Shown: in pieces, positions 35,446 to 43,288 of the stretch
Layout: every line of letters begins with the position of its first letter
Position numbering within the stretch: the first letter of the stretch is position 1
Assembly: GCF_022321485.1 (NCBI RefSeq)
Contig: NZ_JAKOGG010000005.1
Span: 1 to 64,000 of the forward strand
Direction: 5' to 3'
Source of the DNA: Shewanella electrica
Lineage (GTDB): Bacteria > Pseudomonadota > Gammaproteobacteria > Enterobacterales > Shewanellaceae
Length of the DNA: 64,000 nucleotides
Made by a program: the position numbers and the translations under genes
The notes under the pieces: generated by a model
Database searches by the model: none
The model's input: the letters and a program-made list of their open reading frames with translations, nothing else
What the model was told of the DNA's origin: nothing

Positions 35446-36349
35446 ACAGTTCCGGATATTTGCGACGATAACGTGGCAACATGCTCTCATTTCCCAACAC
35501 CCCACCTTGATGCACATACATAATCGGCTGGTTAATCTCTGCTGCTACGGACTTGAGACAGATCCATCCTAGCGGATCATAAAGCAACTCAAACTCAATG
35601 CCTGCACGATTCAATTGCTGCCACGCCAGCAAAAACTCACGGTAACATTTGCCAAAGTGATAACGTTTAACGGGCGTAACAATTGTGGGATGACAAGTAA
35701 TATCGCCGCACAGTTGCACAAACTGTTTACGCAGATAATCATCACCGCCCACCACTGCACAGGTCATCACCTTGATTGGTAGCAGCATGGATTTAAATGA
35801 CTTTTGTAGAAACAGTGCGGTGGTGCCGGTCCCCGCTGGCAAAAACACCACTAATTCCGTTAATTGCTGCTCATGCCACCACTGGGCGATCTCTTCAGCC
35901 AACAGCCGCACGCCAAACTCCGCTTCAGCGGTGCGCCCTCCTTCGGGAATAAATAAGCAATCATCTTCCTGCGCCGCTAATTGCGCCAGCATAGGTTCCA
36001 ACTGCTCGCCACTTTGACCATCAGTCGCAATGATATTGGCACCGGCAGCCAACGCCGCGGCGTAGTTACCCAACGGCTGTTCACGCAAACTCTGCGGAAT
36101 ATGATTAACGTAATAATCGAGCTGCCATCCGCGCAGCTGCGCCAACGATGCCAGCGAGTACAACGAGTTAGCTTGTACGGAACCATGACCAAGCACACGC
36201 TTAATATGGCAAAATGGCTGCTGCAAATAGTAAGCAAACTTACGCGCTTTGTTGCCTGAAAACGCCGGATGCAGCAAATCATCCCGCTTAATAAATAGCG
36301 GCACATTATCAATCAGATGATACTCAACAGGCGTATGCGACAACTTCAT
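35435..36349 (-). CDS. PLP-dependent ACC deaminase / D-cysteine desulfhydrase family protein
   Basis: 304-aa fold-type II PLP enzyme. KRDDLLHPAFSGNKARKF contains the Schiff-base lysine (SGNKARK, near residue 33), GHGSVQANSLYSLA is the substrate-binding loop and PAGTGTTALFL the phosphate-binding loop. It is shorter than typical D-cysteine desulfhydrase (about 330 aa), and distinction between D-cysteine desulfhydrase and 1-aminocyclopropane-1-carboxylate deaminase cannot be made by eye; in this group desulfhydrase-like activity is more common. Confidence 0.85.
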   Translation of the reverse strand: MKLSHTPVEYHLIDNVPLFIKRDDLLHPAFSGNKARKFAYYLQQPFCHIKRVLGHGSVQANSLYSLASLAQLRGWQLDYYVNHIPQSLREQPLGNYAAALAAGANIIATDGQSGEQLEPMLAQLAAQEDDCLFIPEGGRTAEAEFGVRLLAEEIAQWWHEQQLTELVVFLPAGTGTTALFLQKSFKSMLLPIKVMTCAVVGGDDYLRKQFVQLCGDITCHPTIVTPVKRYHFGKCYREFLLAWQQLNRAGIEFELLYDPLGWICLKSVAAEINQPIMYVHQGGVLGNESMLPRYRRKYPELFTQ

Positions 36350-36681
36350 GGTTCAACACGCAGTAATAAAAAGAGCTGCGATTGTACCTAGCTTGGTACG
36401 GTGCTAACAAGTCGCGCCCAGCGCAAGCTGTGCGGCAATACATCCACGCAATGCATAGCAGCCCCGCGGCTTTAAACATTGTCACGGTGACCGTGCTCCA
36501 CGGTATACAGCTGACAGCCTTGTTCAAGGTCAGTGAAATTTCCCAATTATTAGCGAGATACGCTAATTACAGTTCAACCGACCACCCAACATCATCATAA
36601 CCCATTAATAAATATTGGCTTTTAAGTTTGGCATAGATTCCGCATAGCTAAGGCCAAATATTCATAATGTTGGAGCAACAG
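36350..36681. other. Divergent intergenic region, PLP enzyme / yccF
   Basis: About 330 bases without a gene. It holds a 13-bp palindrome CACGGTGACCGTG (36483-36495), a candidate operator for the PLP-enzyme gene. The ribosome site TTGGAG of yccF lies at the right end. Confidence 0.35.
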
Positions 36682-37095
36682 ATGTCCGTCTTACGGCTAA
36701 TTTTTAATATTGCGTGGTTTTTACTTGGTGGGTTAGTGATGGGACTGGCGTGGTGGTTCGTCGGCCTGCTCTGCTTTATCAGTATTGTTGGTATTCCGTT
36801 TGGCCGCGCCTGCTTCGTGATCGGTGAACTTGCTTTTTGGCCCTTTGGTCAAGAACACATCAGCCGCGATCAGCTCTATGGCCGTGAAGATATCGGCACT
36901 GGGCCGCTGGGACTGTTAGGCAATATTGTGTGGTTCTTATTATTCGGTATCTGGCTGGCTATCGGTCACTTGGTACATGCCGTCGGTTGTTTTGTCACTA
37001 TTATAGGGATTCCATTTGGCATTCAGCACATCAAACTCGCATTACTCAGCCTGATGCCCATTGGTAAAACTATCGTGAACAGCCGCGCCTACTGA
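36682..37095 (+). CDS. yccF: YccF-domain inner-membrane protein
   Basis: 137 aa from the ATG at 36682 (GGAG six to seven bases before), rather than the ATG 15 bases earlier. Two copies of the YccF domain, each with a membrane span and a FxSIVGIPFG / VTIIGIPFGIQH repeat, which is the family hallmark. Inner-membrane protein of unknown function. Its stop codon lies inside the edge of a dispersed repeat. Confidence 0.9.
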   Translation: MSVLRLIFNIAWFLLGGLVMGLAWWFVGLLCFISIVGIPFGRACFVIGELAFWPFGQEHISRDQLYGREDIGTGPLGLLGNIVWFLLFGIWLAIGHLVHAVGCFVTIIGIPFGIQHIKLALLSLMPIGKTIVNSRAY

Positions 37096-37195
37096 CCTTT
37101 GCTGCGGCCAACCGGCTTAGTTGACTAAGCTGCGCTGGCCGCGCCTCGTTCATAACGCGTTTAACTTGGACAAAAATCAAACGCCAAAGGCCGAC
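37092..37195 (-). repeat. Dispersed intergenic repeat, copy 2
   Basis: The minus strand starts GTCGGCCTTTGGCGTTTGAT, continues with AACGAGGCGCGGCCAGC and the same GCTTAGTCAACTAAGC palindrome as copy 1. It overlaps the yccF stop codon by a few bases. Confidence 0.7.
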
Positions 37196-37319
37196 AGCCG
37201 CTATTTTTCTTACTGATTTTCTTAATGAAAGAGGTATAGCTGATATACCTCATCCACGCTTTATTCATCACATCCTAAACTAACTAGCTAAAATGTAAGA
37301 GAATTTCAGCCTATTCAAG

Positions 37320-37335
37320 CGTGACAAGATTCACA
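37320..37335. promoter_or_regulatory. Candidate CRP site
   Basis: CGTGA-CAAGAT-TCACA matches the CRP consensus TGTGA-N6-TCACA at nine of ten positions. It is about 230 bases before the secreted-protein gene. Confidence 0.5.
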
Positions 37336-37446
37336 TTAAACCAATAATCCCGCTCAAGCTCACTCACACCAAAAAATCGATCAAATTTTAATCAAAATAT
37401 TTTCAATAACTTACAGCTTTTCCACTAGAAAAAGGTCTAATAAGCC

Positions 37447-37463
37447 AACTGGTCATACCACAT
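37447..37463. promoter_or_regulatory. Candidate FadR-type site
   Basis: AACTGGTCATACCACAT contains the core TGGTCATACCA, in line with the FadR pattern TGGTCnnACCA. About 105 bases before the secreted-protein gene. A further dyad ACGACC/GGTCGT (37503-37524) lies nearer the gene. Confidence 0.4.
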
Positions 37464-37566
37464 AGGTCAAAAACAAGTTTATTATGTAATTAACTTTCAG
37501 AAACGACCAAACACAACAGGTCGTGGACCAGAATTCAAAATAATACAATTATCGAGGGAAGAAACC

Positions 37567-37902
37567 ATGAAAAAATTAACTGTAGCGAGCATCGCCATGT
37601 TAGCAGCTCTGGGTTCAGCAAGTGTTGTTGCTGATTCCCTGCAATCTAACATTGAGTCTCTGCAACTCCCATTAACTCTGGACACAGGCGTTCTAACTCG
37701 CGCTCAGTATACCCCAAAAGGTGTTGAATACTTCATCACTACTAGCGTTAAACAGAAAGAACTGACTGAAAACACCACTGCTAGCGCATGCGCTAACTTG
37801 GCTCCAGAAGCGCTGGCGAAAGGCGTTACTTACAACTACTTTAACCAAGCTGGTTATTTAGTCGCTAAAGTAAACGTTGCTAGCGACACTTGTGGCAAAT
37901 AA
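37567..37902 (+). CDS. Small secreted (periplasmic) protein of unknown function
   Basis: 111 aa with a clear signal peptide (MKKLTVASIAMLAALGSASVVA, cleaved near residue 22). The mature part of about 89 residues has two cysteines (around 75 and 109) that may form a disulfide. Ribosome site GAGGGAAG. The promoter region is long and contains possible CRP and FadR sites; a strong terminator follows, so it is monocistronic and probably well expressed. I do not recognise the family with certainty. Confidence 0.75.
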   Translation: MKKLTVASIAMLAALGSASVVADSLQSNIESLQLPLTLDTGVLTRAQYTPKGVEYFITTSVKQKELTENTTASACANLAPEALAKGVTYNYFNQAGYLVAKVNVASDTCGK

Positions 37903-37918
37903 GCAATGCTGACACATG

Positions 37919-37945
37919 AAAAGGCTCCTTTATGGAGCCTTTTTC
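37919..37945 (+). terminator. Terminator of secreted-protein gene
   Basis: AAAAGGCTCC / GGAGCCTTTTT stem-loop followed by T residues. Confidence 0.9.
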
Positions 37946-38477
37946 ATTTGTTTCATATAGATACCTTCGCTTTTCGACTTTCCTCGCCTCTTGTAATAAC
38001 TTTCATTTTTACGCCTTCATTTTGTAATATAATTACATAAATGATACTTAACGCCATAACCTCACTAATTCAACGTGGCAACTCAACGCGGTCGAAACGG
38101 TTGACCTTTCATGTTTTATTCGTGTACCAAATAAACCAGTTATCAACGAAGTGCGGCCAGTAAAGCTGAGTGCTCTAGACACACAGAGCGACACGTCGAG
38201 CCATTTGCTTGTACGTGAAAGCCCGTCCCTTCTACGTTTCCAATCCACGCGAGGCACATTCGCTAAGCGCTAGCAGTGTTCGCAACTGCTGCGCTACAGC
38301 CGCATATCGACATTGACTAACGCAGACGGAGAGCAGCGGCCCACTTTAGCTATTGGCTTACTGTTATTGCAAAGGATTCATCATTCACGGCAAACTACAC
38401 CTCATCGTGGAAACGAGTGTGCCGTGCAACGTTCGACACTTATTTCGCGCTTCGTTAGCCCCCAATAGAGGTATCTA
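37946..38477. other. Intergenic region before the EVE gene
   Basis: About 530 bases with no supported gene. It holds a diverged copy of the dispersed repeat (38100-38170); the following 300 bases look like further degraded repeat-type sequence. The EVE gene has a modest AGAGG ribosome site. Confidence 0.4.
38100..38170 (+). repeat. Dispersed intergenic repeat, diverged copy 3
   Basis: GTTGACCTTTCATGTTTTAT ... CAACGAAGTGCGGCCAGTAA ... GCTGAG aligns with the first 70 bases of copies 1 and 2; the palindrome is lost. Confidence 0.55.
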
Positions 38478-38954
38478 GTGAAATATTGGCTGTTCAAATC
38501 CGAGCCTGATGACTTTTCGATTGACGATCTAGCCACCAGCGCTAATCAAACCAGTTTTTGGTTTGGAATTCGCAATTATCAAGCACGTAATTTCATCCGT
38601 GATGAACTGCAACCCGGTGATCAGATACTGTTTTATCACTCCAGTTGTGCGGTTCCCGCTGTGGTAGGTACCGCCGTCATCAAGAGCACAGCGCAAGTAG
38701 ATAACACGGCATTTGATCCACAGTCCCCCTATTTTGATGCGAAATCAGATCTGCATAAGCCACGCTGGTTCGGTGTCGATATCGGCTTTCTGAGTAAATT
38801 CGCCCAGCCAGTGTCACTGCGGTTTATTAAGCAAGATCCACAGTTGCAACAGATGTATTTAGTCGCAAAAGGTAATCGTCTGAGTATTCAACCCGTCGCC
38901 GACGACGAGTGGCAAAGAATTGTGGCACTCGGTGCCAAACAGCAGCCAGCATAG
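38478..38954 (+). CDS. EVE domain protein
   Basis: 158 aa. The EVE (PUA-like) fold is clear: MKYWLFKSEPDDFSIDDL, FWFGIRNYQARNFIRDELQPGDQILFYHSS, PRWFGVDIGFLSKF. EVE domains bind modified cytosines or RNA bases; stand-alone copies are widespread and their role is not settled. Followed by a strong terminator. Confidence 0.9.
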   Translation: MKYWLFKSEPDDFSIDDLATSANQTSFWFGIRNYQARNFIRDELQPGDQILFYHSSCAVPAVVGTAVIKSTAQVDNTAFDPQSPYFDAKSDLHKPRWFGVDIGFLSKFAQPVSLRFIKQDPQLQQMYLVAKGNRLSIQPVADDEWQRIVALGAKQQPA

Positions 38955-38989
38955 GCTAGCCTGATAACGAACATTGGTTTTAATTAATA

Positions 38990-39026
38990 AAAAGCGGCGT
39001 GCTCCATCGAGTGACGCCGCTTTTTT
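38990..39026 (+). terminator. Terminator of the EVE gene
   Basis: AAGCGGCGT (38992-39000) / ACGCCGCTT (39014-39022) then TTTT. The left A run also allows termination of the convergent peptidase gene. Confidence 0.85.
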
Positions 39027-39076
39027 ACTGTGAGAAAACAATTCGCCGCCATGGATTAACAACGGCGGCACATCTA

Positions 39077-40732
39077 TCAAATTTTATCTGGGTAGATTGG
39101 CTGAATATCCACCGGCACGTCGCCTAGGCTAGCGTTAACCGCGCGCACGCCGTCATCGATATGCCCATATTTTGCTAAGAAGGCTTTGGCTTCATCATAG
39201 TTACCATCACCTTGAACTACGACAACGTCGTGCACTAAGTCGGTGATCGCTTGTTCGAGCTTAGCGAAATCGATTTTGTATAGGCCGTCGGCTTGGCGGT
39301 TTAACGCGCCTTTATCGACATAGTAGCTATATTGGAATGCGGCACCGATACCGTGCGCTTCATGCACGCCAAAGCGCATCGAGCGGAATAAACCTGCGGC
39401 ATATGTCGCCAGCAAGTTGTTTTTCTCGGCCACGGGAAGTTCGCCCTTCTGCATCAGGAACAGAATGTTATACGCCCCCATCACATCCGCTTTGCCTTCT
39501 TCGATACCTGAGTACAACTCCTGCAACTGGGCGGCAACGGTGGTTTGTTTACCGTCTTTCACAATCGAGCCAGGGCCTAAAGAGTGCGACAGTTCATGGA
39601 ACAGCGTTTCATAACCAAAGTATTGCTGATCAAGCAGTTTCGCTTGCTCTGGGATCAAAATATGTTGCGCCATAGGTTTCATGATGCGCTCGAACTTAGC
39701 CGCCATCACGTTGTTCAGCAGCACTTTCTTTGCGCCTTTGGCTTCACGTACTTTTTCATCATTTGGCAGGTTAAACGCAATGGTTTGTACGCCGGGCACG
39801 TTATCACCGCCGCCCTGAATTTGGTCGGCTACGGCGATTGGTGATTCAAAGCCACGTTTAAAGTTTTTGTAGCTGTCATCCACAGGCAGATTAGCTTCCA
39901 TATCACGCAGATATTTTTTAAAGCGATCGAGCTTGGCGGAAGCGTCAGGATCTTTGATGGTCACAAATGCTTCGAACGCGGTCTTATAACCAAACAAGCC
40001 GTCGGTGTAGTTTTCGTACGGGCCAATTGCCACTTCTATCGGGGTATCTTTCAAGTCCATCCAAGCGATTTCTGAAGTGAAGTAGTCATCGGTACGGAAC
40101 GCATGTGCCCGCAGCACTAAGAATTTTTTCAGGCTCGGATTGCTGGTGATCTGCGCCGCATCTTCTAGCAGTTTGGCCGCAGGTTCTAACCATTGTGCGT
40201 AGTACTTGGAGTAAGGAATGGCGACTAGTTTGTTACCGTCGCGACGGATTACGGTATACAGGCTAGTAAACGCCGCTTTATCTTGCGGGTGTTTGGCAAT
40301 CCAGTCGTTGAACTCTTTTTTGGTGATATCTTGCGGATAAAAACCAGCACCCGCGGGATTATGTTGCTCACCAAAAAAAGGACGACCTGCAGCTAAGCTA
40401 TCCCACGGGCCAAAGTGCTCATCAAACATATTGAGCAACAAGGCTTTATTCGGCGCATCAGAGGCGGCAATTTGCTGTCGAATTTGTGGGTTATTTTCAT
40501 TCACCTGACACAGGTAAATGTCACTCATCAGCTTGGCGGCTTGAATCAGTTTATTAACGACCTGCTTTTCTTCCGCCGTTAAAAATTCCGTTTTCACAGG
40601 CATAGTGACCGGCACGATCTTGTCGCGCTGCAGTTGCAGGTTGTAGTTTTCCGTGGTGGGCTCAGCAAGTGTCATAGCACTCGGCAGCGCCAGCATTCCT
40701 GCTAGCGCCAGAGAAATGAGCGATTTTTTCAT
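39077..40732 (-). CDS. M49-like zinc dipeptidyl peptidase, secreted
   Basis: 551 aa with a Sec signal peptide (MKKSLISLALAGMLALPSAMTLA). The zinc site is FHELSHSLGPGS with a classic HEXXH, and the second glutamate is in GIEEGKADVMGAY. True dipeptidyl peptidase III has HEXXXH (HELLGH) and EECRAE; this protein has the contracted HEXXH form together with LQELYSGIEEGKAD, as in the M49-like part of some nudix-fused proteins. Expected to be a periplasmic metallopeptidase, possibly acting on short peptides. Single gene. Confidence 0.85.
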   Translation of the reverse strand: MKKSLISLALAGMLALPSAMTLAEPTTENYNLQLQRDKIVPVTMPVKTEFLTAEEKQVVNKLIQAAKLMSDIYLCQVNENNPQIRQQIAASDAPNKALLLNMFDEHFGPWDSLAAGRPFFGEQHNPAGAGFYPQDITKKEFNDWIAKHPQDKAAFTSLYTVIRRDGNKLVAIPYSKYYAQWLEPAAKLLEDAAQITSNPSLKKFLVLRAHAFRTDDYFTSEIAWMDLKDTPIEVAIGPYENYTDGLFGYKTAFEAFVTIKDPDASAKLDRFKKYLRDMEANLPVDDSYKNFKRGFESPIAVADQIQGGGDNVPGVQTIAFNLPNDEKVREAKGAKKVLLNNVMAAKFERIMKPMAQHILIPEQAKLLDQQYFGYETLFHELSHSLGPGSIVKDGKQTTVAAQLQELYSGIEEGKADVMGAYNILFLMQKGELPVAEKNNLLATYAAGLFRSMRFGVHEAHGIGAAFQYSYYVDKGALNRQADGLYKIDFAKLEQAITDLVHDVVVVQGDGNYDEAKAFLAKYGHIDDGVRAVNASLGDVPVDIQPIYPDKI

Positions 40733-41160
40733 AGTGGCTTCCTTAACAGCGGTACCTTAAGGCACTCGCCACAGTCATGTACTGTGTTCTTATAATTTGA
40801 ATGATGTAGCCGAGGGCGACATCGCGCGCCCCATTATTGAGAAGCCACCGCTCACTGTCCAGCAACAGGCGAGCTGATTAAACAACTTTAATGACCCGCT
40901 CTATAAACGATACCAACCCACAACACAATGTTTGATTGAATTTTATACATATCAGCATCAACAGCAGGTTAAAAATGATAATACTTGTATGCAATTGTAA
41001 ATTACGGCGTTTTTTTGGACGTTCAACTGGCATAATAGCCACTTAACCCAAATAGCGCGTTCCGATCACCTACAAGATCAAATATGCTGCTACGGTTACA
41101 AAAATTTCAACAACACAACATCATTTTGAGTTTCGGCGTGGAACTTTCAGGGAGGCTAAC
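40733..41160. other. Divergent intergenic region, M49-like / chemoreceptor
   Basis: About 430 bases without a gene. An extended -10 like TGGCATAAT (41028-41036) may serve the chemoreceptor. Its ribosome site GGGAGG is at about 41149-41154. Confidence 0.3.
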
Positions 41161-43050
41161 GTGCTACGCGATTTAGCAATGAAATACAAACTTGGTCTAG
41201 GTTTTGGCGCTGTGCTGGTGTTGACCTTGCTTGTTGGCGGTATTGCAATGTGGGCCATTTCAACCATTGAGGCTCATGGTCGCCAACAAGAAACTGTGTC
41301 CAAATTCAGTCAGATGATTACCGAAGCTGATGGGGCTGGTAGAGAGTTCGTCAGCAGTTATGACTTCAAATATGCTGACAAAGCCCTCGCCCGCTTAGAT
41401 ACAGCGGTCGGCATGATCAGCGAAACTAAAGACAGTATCAACGATGAAGCACTCAGCAACATGATGGTTGAAAATCTGAAAATGATTGAAGACTACAAGT
41501 TGCTGTTTGGTGATGTACGCGATGGCGTGCAAGAGAAGCAAAAAACTGAAGCCGCCCTCGTCAAAGATGTGCAACGTGCTAATCAAGCCGTGCACAACCT
41601 CAATACACAGCTTGCCAATGAAGCAGCAGAGGTACGGGAAGCCAATCTGACCGTAGCTCGCGATTTCTACCAAGCGCGTTATTTACTGGCGTCGATGGCA
41701 GTGATTAGCGTATCACAACAAAGCGTGGATGATGCCGTAGATCAGTACAACACCAGTTACGACCAACTGCATGGCATGTTAACCAATGAAGACCATATTG
41801 CCGCGTTGGAAGACGAACATGATGCATTTGAAGATTACTTGGAAAAAGTCACCGATGTGCATGATATTCGCGACGTGCTTAAAGACGACCAAGAGACCTT
41901 AAGTGGTCAAGCACAGCGTCTGTTAGATGTCGGCACTCAACTGGCGGCAGAGTTACAAGCTCGCCGTGATCAAGTGACCGAGCGGGTGTATATCTCCGTG
42001 GTTAGCGCCTTGGTGATTTCCGTCATTATCGGCATCATGGCAACGACGATGATCACCACCCGCTTGATTGGCCCGTTAAATGAATCGTTAGAACTGGCGA
42101 AACGCATTAGCTCAGGCGATCTCACCAAAACGCGCATCAGCGCACGTAAAGATGAATTTGGTCAACTGCTGGATGCCATGGACACCATGCGTGATAACCT
42201 GCGTGAGGTGGTGAGCAAGATTCAGCACAGTGCACATCAAGTGTCATCATCGGCCACTGATCTGTCTGCGGTTACCGAGCAGACCAGCACCAGTTCAAAT
42301 CGTCAGAAACAAGATACTGAGCAAGTGGCAACTGCCATGCATCAAATGACATTGACAGTCGCTGAAGTGGCCCGTAACACGGAATACGCAGTAGATGCGG
42401 TACGCCGTGCCGACAGTGAAACCGCCAAAGCGAACCAAGTGGTTGTCGATACCGTGGCGCAGGTGCAAGGCTTAAGCAAAGAGATGTTGCAGTCTTCTGC
42501 CTCAATGAGCGCGGTAGTAGAAAGCTCAAACCACATTGGTAGCATCATGGATGTGATTAAAAATGTGGCCGAGCAAACCAACCTGTTGGCACTTAACGCA
42601 GCCATTGAAGCCGCGCGTGCTGGTGAGTCAGGTCGTGGCTTTGCGGTAGTTGCTGACGAGGTGCGTAACCTTGCCCAACGCACGCAAGAGTCCACCACTG
42701 AGATTGAGCAGTTGATTGTGCGCCTGCAACAAGAAGCGGGTGCCGCCGCTAAACAAGTCAATAACAGTGAAGCGACCACCAACAAACTGGTAGAGCTGAT
42801 TGAAAGCGTTGGCGGCGCGTTAGCCAACATCACCAACTTGACCGGTGAAATTCGCGACATGGAGCAACAGATTGCTACCGCCGCAGAAGAACAGGCCAGC
42901 GTTGCTGAAGAGATCAATCGCAACATCATGCATGTCCGTGAAGACACCGAACAAACCGCCGCAGCAAACATTCAAACAGCACAATCTAGCCAAGAGTTGG
43001 CGGGCTTGAGCCGTGAAATGCAAAAAGCGGTATCCGGTTTCCGCGTGTAA
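41161..43050 (+). CDS. Methyl-accepting chemotaxis protein
   Basis: 629 aa from GTG (GGAGG five bases before). Two membrane helices (about 10-32 and 275-300) enclose a long helical periplasmic sensor of about 240 residues, large enough for a helical bimodular type. HAMP follows (TTRLIGPLNESLELAKRIS), then the signalling hairpin with the invariant tip EQTNLLALNAAIEAARAGESGRGFAVVADEVRNLAQR. No C-terminal CheR/CheB pentapeptide is present (ends VSGFRV). The ligand is unknown. Confidence 0.93.
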   Translation: MLRDLAMKYKLGLGFGAVLVLTLLVGGIAMWAISTIEAHGRQQETVSKFSQMITEADGAGREFVSSYDFKYADKALARLDTAVGMISETKDSINDEALSNMMVENLKMIEDYKLLFGDVRDGVQEKQKTEAALVKDVQRANQAVHNLNTQLANEAAEVREANLTVARDFYQARYLLASMAVISVSQQSVDDAVDQYNTSYDQLHGMLTNEDHIAALEDEHDAFEDYLEKVTDVHDIRDVLKDDQETLSGQAQRLLDVGTQLAAELQARRDQVTERVYISVVSALVISVIIGIMATTMITTRLIGPLNESLELAKRISSGDLTKTRISARKDEFGQLLDAMDTMRDNLREVVSKIQHSAHQVSSSATDLSAVTEQTSTSSNRQKQDTEQVATAMHQMTLTVAEVARNTEYAVDAVRRADSETAKANQVVVDTVAQVQGLSKEMLQSSASMSAVVESSNHIGSIMDVIKNVAEQTNLLALNAAIEAARAGESGRGFAVVADEVRNLAQRTQESTTEIEQLIVRLQQEAGAAAKQVNNSEATTNKLVELIESVGGALANITNLTGEIRDMEQQIATAAEEQASVAEEINRNIMHVREDTEQTAAANIQTAQSSQELAGLSREMQKAVSGFRV

Positions 43051-43068
43051 CAGATTATCTAAATTAAC

Positions 43069-43102
43069 AAGCGGGTGTGGTTTTCGCCACAACCGCTTTT
43101 TT
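43069..43102 (+). terminator. Terminator of chemoreceptor gene
   Basis: AAGCGG-TGTGG / CCACA-CCGCTT stem with TTTT. Confidence 0.85.
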
Positions 43103-43288
43103 GTCTGCGATTAACGCCAACGGCCCCCAGCGGTAAAGTACACCGTAGCAGCAAACCCTCACCACCAGCCCCGCAAAACTCCGCCAAAGTAAAAAACCTT
43201 GTTACAACTTAAACACGGCAATGCTCGTCAGCGGCAACGCCGCCATGTTAAGTATGTGCAGCAAATGCGCTATCAAAACGAGGAACGA

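Noticed and set aside
41035-41085. FliA (sigma-28) promoter for the chemoreceptor
   Set aside because: TCCGATCA resembles the -10, but the TAAA-like -35 is poor and the spacing is wrong.
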